In this document: piece after piece, positions 1-7,466 of the stretch
Numbering within the stretch: position 1 is the first letter of the stretch
How the letters are laid out: each line of letters starts with the position of its first letter
Assembly: GCF_016342705.1 (NCBI RefSeq)
Contig: NZ_JAEINV010000008.1
Span: forward strand, 1 to 64,000
DNA: 64,000 nt
Direction: 5' to 3'
From: Lutibacter sp.
GTDB taxonomy: Bacteria > Bacteroidota > Bacteroidia > Flavobacteriales > Flavobacteriaceae
The notes under the pieces: generated by a model
The model's input: the letters and a program-made list of their open reading frames with translations, nothing else
Databases searched by the model: none
What the model was told of the DNA's origin: nothing
Position numbers and translations under genes: made by a program

Positions 1-1
1 A

Positions 2-31
2 AAAACCTGTGAAGATATCTTCACAGGTTTT
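2..31. terminator. Palindromic terminator, probably bidirectional
   Basis: A perfect inverted repeat (arms aaaacctgtgaagat and atcttcacaggtttt) begins at the window edge and is flanked by A and T runs. It can act as an intrinsic terminator in either direction, most likely for a gene lying to the left of the window. Confidence 0.6.
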
Positions 32-80
32 CATTATTTTTTTTAATAATCGTCAACCTATTTTAGGACGACTCAAAAAT

Positions 81-128
81 AAAAAATCTTCAAAAATTTA
101 GGTGAACCTAAAGAAATGAAGATTTTTT
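81..128 (-). terminator. Intrinsic terminator of metK
   Basis: The outer stem aaaaaatcttca (81-92) pairs with tgaagatttttt (117-128). An inner stem tttagg/cctaaa (97-102 and 107-112) extends the hairpin. Read on the minus strand it lies about 20 bases after the metK stop codon and ends in a T tract, as expected for a Rho-independent terminator. Confidence 0.8.
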
Positions 129-150
129 ATTGTATTAAATAATATAATAA

Positions 151-1407
151 TTAAAGGCCAAAAGCAGTTTTTACTTTATCAACATAATCTAGTTTTTCCC
201 AAGTAAATAACTCAACGTCTATTATTTTTTCAGTTCCATCAACATTTGTAAACTTTTTTGTAACAGTTCTATTGTCACGTCCCATATGTCCGTAAGCCGC
301 TGTTTCTAAATACATTGGCTGGCGTAGTTTTAAACGTGCCTCAATAGCGGCTGGTCTCATATCAAATAGTTGTTCTACTATTTCTGCAATTTCTCCATCA
401 CCTTTATGAACCTTTGAAGTTCCGTACGTATTTACATAAATACCCATTGGTTTTACAACACCAATTGCATAAGAAACCTGAATTAAAATCTCATCAGCAA
501 TACCTGCAGCAACTAAATTTTTAGCAATATGACGTGTAGCATATGCAGCGCTTCTATCTACTTTACTTGGATCTTTACCTGAAAATGCTCCACCTCCGTG
601 AGCTCCTTTTCCACCGTACGTATCAACAATAATTTTTCTACCTGTTAAACCGGTATCTCCGTGAGGTCCACCAATTACAAATTTCCCAGTTGGGTTTACG
701 TGATACGTAATATTATCATTAAACAACGCTTTAATACTAGCTGGTAATTGTTTTAAAACTCTAGGAATTAAAATTGAAATAACATCACTTTTAATTTTGG
801 CTAGCATGGCTTCGTCTGTTGGTCCAAAGTCATCATGTTGTGTAGAAACTACAATATCTTTAATTCTAAAAGGAACATTATCATCAGTATATTCAATAGT
901 AACCTGACTTTTAGAATCTGGACGTAAATAAGTAATTTCTTTATTTTCACGTCTTAATGCAGCTAACTCGTGTAAAATTAAATGGCTTAAGTGCAATGCT
1001 AAAGGCATATAATTTTCGGTTTCGTTGGTTGCATAACCAAACATCATTCCTTGATCACCAGCACCTTGCTCTTCTTTGGTTGCTCTATCAACACCTTGAT
1101 TAATATCTTGTGATTGTTCGTGAATTGCAGAAAAAACTCCACAAGAATTTCCATCAAACATATACTCACTTTTAGTATAACCAATTTGATTGATAACATC
1201 ACGTGCTATTTTTTGAACATCTAAGTACGTGTTAGATTTTACTTCTCCTGCTAATACAACTTGGCCTGTAGTTACCAATGTTTCACAAGCTACTTTTGAG
1301 TTTTCGTCAAAAGCTAAAAAGTTATCTACTAATGAATCCGAAATTTGATCAGCAACTTTATCTGGATGTCCTTCAGAAACTGATTCGGATGTAAATAAAT
1401 ATGACAT
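151..1407 (-). CDS. metK: S-adenosylmethionine synthetase
   Basis: Methionine adenosyltransferase makes SAM from methionine and ATP in the cytoplasm. The 418-residue protein is in the usual bacterial size range. It carries the N-terminal GHPDK ATP-binding motif (about residues 13-17), the [10 protein letters not shown] hexamer-type motif near residue 116 and the glycine-rich loop [16 protein letters not shown] near residue 271. All three hallmark regions are intact. The ATG at 1407 is the only start that keeps the conserved N-terminus. The gene is monocistronic, with its own promoter, a SAM-II-like leader RNA and a terminator. It sits divergent from the methionine biosynthesis genes and supplies the ligand sensed by the riboswitches in this window. 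Confidence 0.98.
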   Translation of the reverse strand: MSYLFTSESVSEGHPDKVADQISDSLVDNFLAFDENSKVACETLVTTGQVVLAGEVKSNTYLDVQKIARDVINQIGYTKSEYMFDGNSCGVFSAIHEQSQDINQGVDRATKEEQGAGDQGMMFGYATNETENYMPLALHLSHLILHELAALRRENKEITYLRPDSKSQVTIEYTDDNVPFRIKDIVVSTQHDDFGPTDEAMLAKIKSDVISILIPRVLKQLPASIKALFNDNITYHVNPTGKFVIGGPHGDTGLTGRKIIVDTYGGKGAHGGGAFSGKDPSKVDRSAAYATRHIAKNLVAAGIADEILIQVSYAIGVVKPMGIYVNTYGTSKVHKGDGEIAEIVEQLFDMRPAAIEARLKLRQPMYLETAAYGHMGRDNRTVTKKFTNVDGTEKIIDVELFTWEKLDYVDKVKTAFGL

Positions 1408-1444
1408 AATTATTTAATTTTAAATTGTTTGAAGAAAATTTTGT

Positions 1445-1512
1445 TGATTGCGCTGGTCGCTAAAGAGAGTAAATAATTACTGCTTTAGCATTTTTTAACG
1501 AGGTTGCAATCA
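1445..1512 (-). promoter_or_regulatory. Anti-SAM alternative fold (expression platform) of metK leader
   Basis: Two segments downstream of the riboswitch are complementary to its core. CTTTAGC (1465-1459) pairs with the conserved GCTAAAG (1489-1483), supported by AGTAA/TTACT inside. GCAATCA (1451-1445) pairs with TGATTGC (1512-1506) in the riboswitch loop. Both pairings would be incompatible with the SAM-bound pseudoknot. No U tract follows, so control by translation or by another route seems more likely than intrinsic termination. The start codon is about 40 bases further on. Confidence 0.55.
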
Positions 1513-1530
1513 GTTCAAATTTTTCCTCTT
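1479..1530 (-). ncRNA. SAM-II-like riboswitch in the metK leader
   Basis: On the minus strand the leader has the SAM-II layout. A P1 helix GAGG (1528-1525)/CCTC encloses a loop with TTTGA, ACTG and ATTGCAA. It is followed by GTTAAAAAATGCTAAAG (1499-1483) and CAGT. ACTG in the loop can pair with CAGT downstream to form the diagnostic pseudoknot. TTGCAA and GCTAAA are strongly conserved in the SAM-II family. The element starts within about ten bases of the predicted transcription start. The family assignment comes from motif recall, not a covariance search. Confidence 0.75.
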
Positions 1531-1544
1531 GAATATTTCGTTTG

Positions 1545-1552
1545 CAAAGTTA
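1545..1552 (-). promoter_or_regulatory. metK promoter -7 box
   Basis: TAACTTTG on the minus strand fits the Bacteroidota -7 consensus TAnnTTTG. A TTG lies 22 bases further upstream. Transcription from here would start just before the SAM-II-like element. Confidence 0.6.
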
Positions 1553-1658
1553 TGAAAATTTAAAAATTAATTACCAATTAACTGTTAAATTATTTTTTGA
1601 TGATTTATTTGTAATGATTTTGAACTTTTTAAGACTATAATGTATAAAACTTAAACTT

Positions 1659-2084
1659 ATGATGAAAAAAATAGCCGTATTAGCACTTTTTGCTTTAATA
1701 TTTAGTAATTGTTCTGGAAACGATGAAATGGTAACTATTGTGGAGCAAATGGAAATAGAAGACGATAATACAATGAATGGAAGTACTTTTGTAATGGGAG
1801 ATTTTGTAAATGGAGCGCATCCAACTTCTGGAAAAGCATCTGTTAATTCTGATAAAACAGTACTAACTTTTACAAATTTTAAAACAGATAACGGGCCAAA
1901 ATTATTAGTGTATTTATCTACGGATGTAAATTCAACAGAATTTGTAAACTTGGGAGATTTAAAAGGGATTTCAGGAGATTTTACGTATACAATTCCTGAA
2001 AATATAGATTTAGCAAAGTATAAAATTGTGAATATTTGGTGTGTAGATTTTTCAGTTAGCTTTGGTACTTCAGAATTAAAATAA
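1659..2084 (+). CDS. DM13-domain lipoprotein
   Basis: A 141-residue predicted lipoprotein. It has a hydrophobic signal peptide ending in a lipobox with Cys at residue 18 (SNCSG), an acidic linker, and a C-terminal domain of about 100 residues. That domain has the DM13 pattern: SGKASV, a TFTNFKT strand, GPKLLVYLS, a LGDLKG turn, and a conserved tryptophan-cysteine pair in VNIWCVDF. DM13 domains are found in secreted and membrane proteins and have been proposed to act in redox or electron-transfer reactions. The specific role here is unknown. The gene is flanked by metK (divergent) and the met leader region, with no evidence that it belongs to either unit. Confidence 0.8.
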   Translation: MMKKIAVLALFALIFSNCSGNDEMVTIVEQMEIEDDNTMNGSTFVMGDFVNGAHPTSGKASVNSDKTVLTFTNFKTDNGPKLLVYLSTDVNSTEFVNLGDLKGISGDFTYTIPENIDLAKYKIVNIWCVDFSVSFGTSELK

Positions 2085-2095
2085 TTATTTTTTTG

Positions 2096-2125
2096 TTGTA
2101 TATTAAAAAAATGTGTTTACATTTG
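2096..2125 (+). promoter_or_regulatory. Promoter of the met leader/metY unit
   Basis: TTG at 2096-2098 and TACATTTG at 2118-2125 are separated by 19 bases, an excellent match to the Bacteroidota promoter. The predicted transcript starts near 2131, about 15 bases before the first leader reading frame. Confidence 0.7.
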
Positions 2126-2145
2126 TCGCATCAAAATAAAGAAAA

Positions 2146-2214
2146 ATGAAAATTATGTTTAACAAAATGCGTTATATGATGTGTAAAAATTACACAGAGG
2201 ATGCTATTGTTTAA
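2146..2214 (+). CDS. Methionine-rich leader peptide 1 (22 residues)
   Basis: A tiny reading frame begins about 15 bases after the predicted transcription start and ends with TAA at 2212. Of its 21 residues after the start, four are Met (positions 4, 8, 11 and 12, including an adjacent Met-Met pair) and position 13 is Cys. The frame ends 24 bases before an intrinsic terminator. Its 3' part contains CAGAGG (2195-2200), complementary to the terminator's first arm. The downstream gene makes the precursor of methionine. Together these point to a ribosome-stalling leader peptide for attenuation rather than a functional protein. Translation has not been shown. Confidence 0.7.
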   Translation: MKIMFNKMRYMMCKNYTEDAIV

Positions 2215-2247
2215 AATGTAATAATAAATAACAAATAGAAACCTCTG
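2180..2247 (+). promoter_or_regulatory. Attenuator 1: protector and antiterminator pairings
   Basis: Region 1 TGTGTAA (2180-2186) pairs with region 2 TTACACA (2190-2196), the protector hairpin inside the reading frame. Region 2 CAGAGG (2195-2200) alternatively pairs with region 3 CCTCTG (2242-2247), the first arm of terminator 1. A ribosome stalled at the Met-Met codons (2176-2181) covers region 1 but leaves CAGAGG free, which would favour antitermination. A ribosome at the stop codon would cover part of region 2 and allow termination. Confidence 0.65.
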
Positions 2248-2267
2248 ATAACTCAGAGGTTTTTTTA
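2239..2267 (+). terminator. Attenuator 1 intrinsic terminator
   Basis: A ten-base-pair stem AAACCTCTGA (2239-2248)/TCAGAGGTTT (2253-2262) with a four-base loop is followed by a T run. It lies between the two leader peptides, so it acts before metY and cannot serve the upstream DM13 gene alone. Confidence 0.8.
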
Positions 2268-2285
2268 TATCAAAAAAGTAATAAA

Positions 2286-2378
2286 ATGAATTTAAATTTT
2301 CAAAAAAATATGTGTATGCCAACAACAATGTTTATGCAAATAATGCGTAGCACAATGAAATGGTATTACCTAAAATAA
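2286..2378 (+). CDS. Methionine-rich leader peptide 2 (30 residues)
   Basis: A second tiny frame starts 24 bases after terminator 1. Six of its 29 residues after the start are Met (positions 9, 11, 15, 17, 20 and 24), and position 10 is Cys. Such density of Met codons is far above background. The frame ends at TAA 2376, 26 bases before the second terminator. It contains GGTATTACC (2362-2370), perfectly complementary to a segment of that terminator. It has no resemblance to a functional domain and is best read as a second methionine-sensing leader peptide. Confidence 0.72.
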   Translation: MNLNFQKNMCMPTTMFMQIMRSTMKWYYLK

Positions 2379-2424
2379 ATGGAAAAATAAAATCTATATA
2401 GATAAAAGTCCCTTTGGTAATACC
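2341..2424 (+). promoter_or_regulatory. Attenuator 2: protector and antiterminator pairings
   Basis: GGTATTACC (2362-2370) pairs perfectly over nine bases with GGTAATACC (2416-2424). After one bulged base, AAA (2372-2374) pairs with TTT (2413-2415). This would open the top of terminator 2. A weaker protector pairing is TAATGC (2341-2346) with GTATTA (2363-2368), including one G-U pair. Stalling at the Met codons up to 2345 leaves region 2 free, while a ribosome at the stop codon masks it. Confidence 0.62.
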
Positions 2425-2447
2425 TAAAACCAAAGGGACTTTTTTAT
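2404..2447 (+). terminator. Attenuator 2 intrinsic terminator
   Basis: A 15-base-pair stem (2404-2418 with 2429-2443, core GTCCCTTTGGT/ACCAAAGGGAC) is followed by a T tract, 39 bases before the metY start codon. Its position just before a coding start makes sense only as a conditional terminator. Confidence 0.85.
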
Positions 2448-2485
2448 TTAAATAAACATAGAATTAAAATATTAAAACATAAAAA

Positions 2486-3760
2486 ATGAGTACTCAAAAA
2501 ATTTCAACACAAGCGTTACACGCAGGACACGATACAACTAAAACAGGAGGAACAAGAGCGGTTCCAATTTATCAAACATCTTCGTATGTTTTTAATGATA
2601 CAGAACATGCAGCCAATTTATTTTCATTAAAAGAATTAGGATTTATTTATACACGATTAAACAATCCAACAAACGATATTTTACAACAACGTTTAGCGGC
2701 AATTGAAGGTGGAGTTGGAGCAGTGGTTTTTGCTTCGGGAACTTCAGCGATATCTACAGGTTTATTAACCTTATTAAAAGCTGGAGATCATATTGTCGCT
2801 TCCAGTAGTTTGTATGGCGGAACTTTTACATTATTAAATGTTACGTTACCAAGATTAGGAATTACTACAACTTTTGTAGATGCTTCAAATCCAGAAAATT
2901 TTAAAGAAGCGGTTCAAGAAAATACAAGAGCCTTTTTTGTGGAATCTTTAGGGAATCCAAAATTAGATGTGTTAGATTTAGAAGCAATTGCTGAACAATC
3001 TAAAGCTGCTGGAGTTCCGTTTATTGTAGATAATACAGTTGCAAGTCCAGCGTTGTTAAACCCAATTAAACATGGAGCAAATTTGGTAATTCATTCTTTA
3101 ACAAAATATATTGGCGGACAAGGAAACTCCTTAGGAGGCGCAATTATTGATGCAGGAACTTTTGATTGGACTAATGGGAAATTTCCAGAATTTACAGAAT
3201 CTTCAGCCGGCTATCACGGATTAGTTTATAGCGAAGCTTTAGGAGCGGCAGCATTTACCTTTAAATTAATTTTAGAAGGATTGCGTGATTTTGGTGGTGC
3301 TTTAAGTCCGTTTAATGCATTTCAAATTATTCAAGGATTAGAAACTTTGCCAGTTCGTATAAAACAACACAGCGCAAATGCGCTGGAATTGGCAAAATGG
3401 TTAGAAAGTAGAGACGAAGTTGCTTGGGTAAATTATCCTGGTTTAGAAAGTAGTAAATACCATACATTGGCTAAAAAATATTTACCAAAAGGACAGAGTG
3501 GATTGGTTACTTTTGGTGTAAAAGGCGGTTTTGAAGCAGCTAAAAAAGTAACGGATGCAACGCAACTATTTTCATTATTAGCCAATATTGGTGACACAAA
3601 ATCATTAATAATTCACCCGGCAAGTACAACGCATCAACAATTAACTGTTGAACAACAAGCAGGAGCTGGAGTAACTCAAGATTTAATTAGGTTATCTGTT
3701 GGATTGGAAGCTATTGAAGATTTAAAGCAAGATTTAGCAGCAGCCTTTAAAAAGATTTAG
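2486..3760 (+). CDS. metY: O-acetylhomoserine sulfhydrylase (MetY type)
   Basis: A PLP enzyme of the Cys/Met metabolism family. It is expected to condense O-acetylhomoserine with sulfide to give homocysteine and acetate. The 424-residue length and the motif SLTKYIGGQGNSLGG (PLP lysine K207) are those of the long MetY subgroup rather than cystathionine synthases. The insertion around residues 225-260 is also typical of MetY. The gene follows two Met-rich leader peptides and attenuators, so it is probably induced by methionine shortage. It precedes the homoserine acetyltransferase fusion gene that makes its substrate, though that gene has its own riboswitch. Activity as a cysteine synthase cannot be excluded. 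Confidence 0.93.
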   Translation: MSTQKISTQALHAGHDTTKTGGTRAVPIYQTSSYVFNDTEHAANLFSLKELGFIYTRLNNPTNDILQQRLAAIEGGVGAVVFASGTSAISTGLLTLLKAGDHIVASSSLYGGTFTLLNVTLPRLGITTTFVDASNPENFKEAVQENTRAFFVESLGNPKLDVLDLEAIAEQSKAAGVPFIVDNTVASPALLNPIKHGANLVIHSLTKYIGGQGNSLGGAIIDAGTFDWTNGKFPEFTESSAGYHGLVYSEALGAAAFTFKLILEGLRDFGGALSPFNAFQIIQGLETLPVRIKQHSANALELAKWLESRDEVAWVNYPGLESSKYHTLAKKYLPKGQSGLVTFGVKGGFEAAKKVTDATQLFSLLANIGDTKSLIIHPASTTHQQLTVEQQAGAGVTQDLIRLSVGLEAIEDLKQDLAAAFKKI

Positions 3761-3836
3761 TTTTTACTGAAATGTTTTGTATGAGAAAAAATTAATGCGT
3801 TAATTTGTCGCTTAGTTCATAAACTTATTGACTATT

Positions 3837-3933
3837 GTTATCAAGAAAGGCAGAGGGAATAGACCCATTGAAGCCTTAGCAACCCTTTATTTTTAAAGAA
3901 GGTGCTAAATTCTACCCAATATGGATAGATAAC
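3837..3933 (+). ncRNA. SAM-I (S-box) riboswitch, copy 1
   Basis: The element has the S-box signature: the P1 arms GTTATC (3837-3842) and GATAAC (3928-3933), then AAGAAAGGCAGAGGGA, TGAAGCCTTAGCAACC and AAGGTGCTAAATTCTACC. A candidate promoter (TTG, 20 bases, TTAATTTG near 3800) lies upstream. It precedes the fusion gene for homoserine synthesis and acetylation, which SAM should repress. A short hairpin aattact/agtaatt (about 3941-3957) follows but lacks a clear U tract, so the expression platform is not obvious. Confidence 0.92.
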
Positions 3934-4037
3934 TCAAAAGAATTACTTCTAGTAATTGCTGTATTTTCTCATAACATTATTTTTTAAGTAACACAAAGTC
4001 ATTTTTTATGATTTTAAATCAATTATAATATAATTTA

Positions 4038-7000
4038 ATGAGTCAATTGAAACATATTAAAATCACCAATTTTATTCCTGAAAAGGGAACTGTAGGTCAG
4101 GATATAAATCTTTCGTATCAATTATTTGGTCAAGATTTATATACTGCACCAGTAGTTTTGGTAAATCACGCATTAACTGGTAATAGCGATGTTGCTGGAG
4201 AAAATGGCTGGTGGAGCGATTTGGTTGGTGAAAATAAAGTAATTGACACCAATAAATACACCATTTTATCTTTCAATATTCCAGGGAATGGTTTTGACGG
4301 TTTTGTAATAGAAAATTATAAAGATTTTGTAACACGTGATATTGCAAACATCTTTTTAATTGGTTTGCAAGAATTAAAATTGAAGGAACTTTTTGCCCTT
4401 ATTGGAGGTTCATTAGGCGGTGGAATTGCTTGGGAAATGGCTGTATTAAATCCAGTAATAACAAAAAATTTAATAACCATTGCAACCGATTGGAAATCTA
4501 CCGATTGGTTAATTGCAAATTGCCAAATTCAGGAACAGTTTTTATCAAATTCTTGTAACCCAGTGCACGATGCGCGTATGCACGCAATGTTGTGTTACAG
4601 AACACCAGAATCATTTAAAGAACGTTTTCAGCGATCAAAAAATGAAGAGTTAGAGATTTTTAATGTAGAAAGTTGGTTGTTGCATCACGGTAAAAAATTA
4701 CAAGAACGTTTTCAGCTTTCAGCCTATAAATTAATGAATCAATTATTAAGAACAATTGATGTAACTAAGGGAAGAGAAGCAACAATTTTAGATTCAATAA
4801 AAGCAAGTATTCATATAATTGGAGTAGATTCTGATTTGTTTTTTACTGCGGAAGAAAATAGAGAAACACACAAACATTTAGCATTAACAAACCCAAAAGT
4901 TACCTATAACGAAATAAATTCGGTACACGGGCACGATGCTTTTTTAATGGAATATCAACAATTAGGTAAAATTATAGAGCCAATATTTAATCAAAGTTCT
5001 AAAAAAAATAAAATGAAAGTAGTAAAATTTGGAGGGAAATCCTTAGCAAACGGAATTGGAATAGATAGTACATTACAAATTATTGCTAATAAAATTAAAA
5101 ATGGAGAGAAAATTACTGTGGTTGTTTCAGCAAGAGGAAATACTACAGATTCTTTAGAGTCTATTTTAGAAAAAGCAAAAAATAATTTGCCATATGCTGA
5201 TGAGTTTGACAAACTAAAAAACTATCAATTAGAAATGGATAATTCAGTGGATTTAGCTGCTGAATTTAAGTTGTTAGATGAAATTTTTAGAGGTGTAAAT
5301 TTACTAGGAGATTACACCCCAAAGGTAAAAGATCAGGTGTTGGCGCAAGGTGAAATTTTATCAGCAAAAACCATCACACATTTGTTGAATAAACTACATG
5401 TGAAAGCCAATTTTGTAGATTCTAGAACTTTAATAAAAACAAATAATCAGTTTGGAAAAGCATTGCCTTTTGAAAGTGTTTCAGAAGAAAATGTAATTGA
5501 ACATTACAGAAAGAATAATGGCGATGTAACTCAAATAATTACTGGTTTTATTGCTTCAAATTTAAATGGAGAAACAACTACTTTGGGTAGAAATGGAAGT
5601 AATTATACAGCTTCATTAATTGCCAATTTTTTAAATGCTGAAGAATTTCAAAATTATACACACGTAAGTGGAATTTATACTGCAAATCCAGACTTGGTTG
5701 AAAATTCAAAAAAGATAGAAAAACTTTCGTATCAGGAAGCCAATGAAATGGCCAATTTTGGTGCAAATATTTTACATGCAAAAACTATTATTCCTTTAAT
5801 TGAAAAAAATATTCCTTTAAGAATTTTAAACACCTTTGATCCTGAAAACCCTGGTACTTTAATAGGTTCAGAATCTGAACAAGGTGGAATTAAATCCTTG
5901 TCAGTTCAAGAGGATGTTGCCTTGGTAAATTTAATTGGTAGAGGTTTGTTGGGTAAAGTGGGTGTTGATGGAAGGATTTTTAGTGCTTTAGGAAGAGAAA
6001 ATATCAGTATTAGTATTATTTCTCAAGGTTCATCGGAACGTGGAATTGGTTTTGTTGTAGACGCTAAAAATGGCTACAAAGCAAAAACGGTTTTAGAAAA
6101 CGAGTTTAGTAGTGAGTTTCAAAGTAAAGATGTAAGTCAGATTTATGTGACTGAAAAAGTTTCGGTAATTTCAATCATCGGTCAAAGTTTGTACTCTTTT
6201 AATCAGCCATACAGCGCTTTAATTAAAAACCATATCACGCCAATTTTAATTAACAATACGGTTACTGGAGAAAATGTGTGTTTGGTGGTAAAAAAATCGG
6301 ATTTAAACAAAGCGGTAAATGTAATTCACGGTGAAATTTTTGGTGTTTCTAAAAACATTAATATTGCCATTTTTGGAAAAGGATTGGTTGGAGGAACGCT
6401 GATTAATCAAATTTTAAAAAGTAAAGAAAACATCATCAATAGAAAAAATATCAACTTAAATATTTTTGCAGTTGCCAATTCTTCAAAAGTATTGTTGAAT
6501 AAAAATGGCGTTACTGAAAATTGGGCTACTGATTTAGAAAAAAGTGCAGTTGATAATGATGTTCAAAATATTATTGATTTCGCTGAGAAAAATCATTTAG
6601 AAAACTTAATTGCTATTGATAATACGGCAAATAGCGCATTTGTAGAAAATTATATAAATCTGGTTGAAAATGGTTTCGATTTAATTTCTTCAAATAAAAT
6701 AGCTAACACATTAAGCTATTCTTTTTATAAAGAATTACGCGCCAAATTAAGTAATTATAAAAAATCCTATTTATACGAAACCAATGTTGGTGCAGGTTTG
6801 CCGTTAATTGATACTATTAAATTATTGCATGATTCTGGTGAAAATATTACAAGAATTAGAGGTGTTTTTTCTGGTTCATTAAGTTATTTATTTAACAATT
6901 TCTCAGTTCAAAACAGGCCATTTAGTGAAGTTTTGGGTGAAGCTATTAAAAACGGATATACAGAACCAGATCCAAGAGAAGATTTATGCGGAAATGATGT

Positions 7001-7427
7001 TGGACGTAAATTATTAATTTTAGCGCGTGAGTTAGATTTACAGAATGAATTTAATGATGTGGTTATTGAAAATTTAATTCCGGAAAATTTACGTAAAGGT
7101 TCTGCAAAAGAATTTTTAGGGAAGTTAGACGAAATGAATGCGCATTACCAAACAATAAAAGAAGAACAGCAAGAAAACCATGTATTAAGATATATTGGTG
7201 ATTTATCGGGTAATTTACAAGAAGATAAAGGAGTTTTAGAAGTAAAATTAATTTCAGTTCCTGCAAATAGCGCCTTGGGACAAATACAAGGAGCCGATGC
7301 AATTTTTGAAGTATTTACAGAATCTTACGGCGAAAAACCAATTGTAATTCAGGGAGCAGGAGCAGGAGCAGCGGTTACAGCGCGTGGCGTTTTTGGAGAT
7401 ATTTTAAGGTTGGCTGAAAAAAATTAA
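4038..7427 (+). CDS. Trifunctional fusion: homoserine O-acetyltransferase / aspartokinase / homoserine dehydrogenase
   Basis: One 1129-residue frame joins three activities. Residues 1 to about 322 are an alpha/beta-hydrolase MetX domain with nucleophile Ser125 in GGSLGG, Asp266 in DSDLFF and His299 in GHDAFL. From Met326 (nucleotide 5013) a ThrA-like aspartokinase begins with VKFGGKSL. Regulatory ACT repeats follow at about 600-750. Homoserine dehydrogenase starts near residue 775 with the NAD-binding IAIFGKGLVGG and runs to the end. The protein would therefore cover the first and third steps from aspartate, plus acetylation of homoserine, leaving only semialdehyde dehydrogenase outside. It lies under a SAM-I riboswitch and probably shares a transcript with the next gene, 39 bases downstream. 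No frameshift or stop interrupts the joints. Confidence 0.92.
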   Translation: MSQLKHIKITNFIPEKGTVGQDINLSYQLFGQDLYTAPVVLVNHALTGNSDVAGENGWWSDLVGENKVIDTNKYTILSFNIPGNGFDGFVIENYKDFVTRDIANIFLIGLQELKLKELFALIGGSLGGGIAWEMAVLNPVITKNLITIATDWKSTDWLIANCQIQEQFLSNSCNPVHDARMHAMLCYRTPESFKERFQRSKNEELEIFNVESWLLHHGKKLQERFQLSAYKLMNQLLRTIDVTKGREATILDSIKASIHIIGVDSDLFFTAEENRETHKHLALTNPKVTYNEINSVHGHDAFLMEYQQLGKIIEPIFNQSSKKNKMKVVKFGGKSLANGIGIDSTLQIIANKIKNGEKITVVVSARGNTTDSLESILEKAKNNLPYADEFDKLKNYQLEMDNSVDLAAEFKLLDEIFRGVNLLGDYTPKVKDQVLAQGEILSAKTITHLLNKLHVKANFVDSRTLIKTNNQFGKALPFESVSEENVIEHYRKNNGDVTQIITGFIASNLNGETTTLGRNGSNYTASLIANFLNAEEFQNYTHVSGIYTANPDLVENSKKIEKLSYQEANEMANFGANILHAKTIIPLIEKNIPLRILNTFDPENPGTLIGSESEQGGIKSLSVQEDVALVNLIGRGLLGKVGVDGRIFSALGRENISISIISQGSSERGIGFVVDAKNGYKAKTVLENEFSSEFQSKDVSQIYVTEKVSVISIIGQSLYSFNQPYSALIKNHITPILINNTVTGENVCLVVKKSDLNKAVNVIHGEIFGVSKNINIAIFGKGLVGGTLINQILKSKENIINRKNINLNIFAVANSSKVLLNKNGVTENWATDLEKSAVDNDVQNIIDFAEKNHLENLIAIDNTANSAFVENYINLVENGFDLISSNKIANTLSYSFYKELRAKLSNYKKSYLYETNVGAGLPLIDTIKLLHDSGENITRIRGVFSGSLSYLFNNFSVQNRPFSEVLGEAIKNGYTEPDPREDLCGNDVGRKLLILARELDLQNEFNDVVIENLIPENLRKGSAKEFLGKLDEMNAHYQTIKEEQQENHVLRYIGDLSGNLQEDKGVLEVKLISVPANSALGQIQGADAIFEVFTESYGEKPIVIQGAGAGAAVTARGVFGDILRLAEKN

Positions 7428-7466
7428 ATTCAATACATTTTACAAATAAGCGAAATACTAAAAATA

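Noticed and set aside
2131-2328. 65-codon minus-strand reading frame across the met leader
   Set aside because: It is antisense to the two Met-rich leader frames and the first terminator and has no domain-like features. The forward-strand interpretation explains the region fully.
3941-3957. Hairpin after the first SAM-I riboswitch as an intrinsic terminator
   Set aside because: The stem is seven mostly A-T pairs and is not followed by a clean T run, so I could not support a terminator call.
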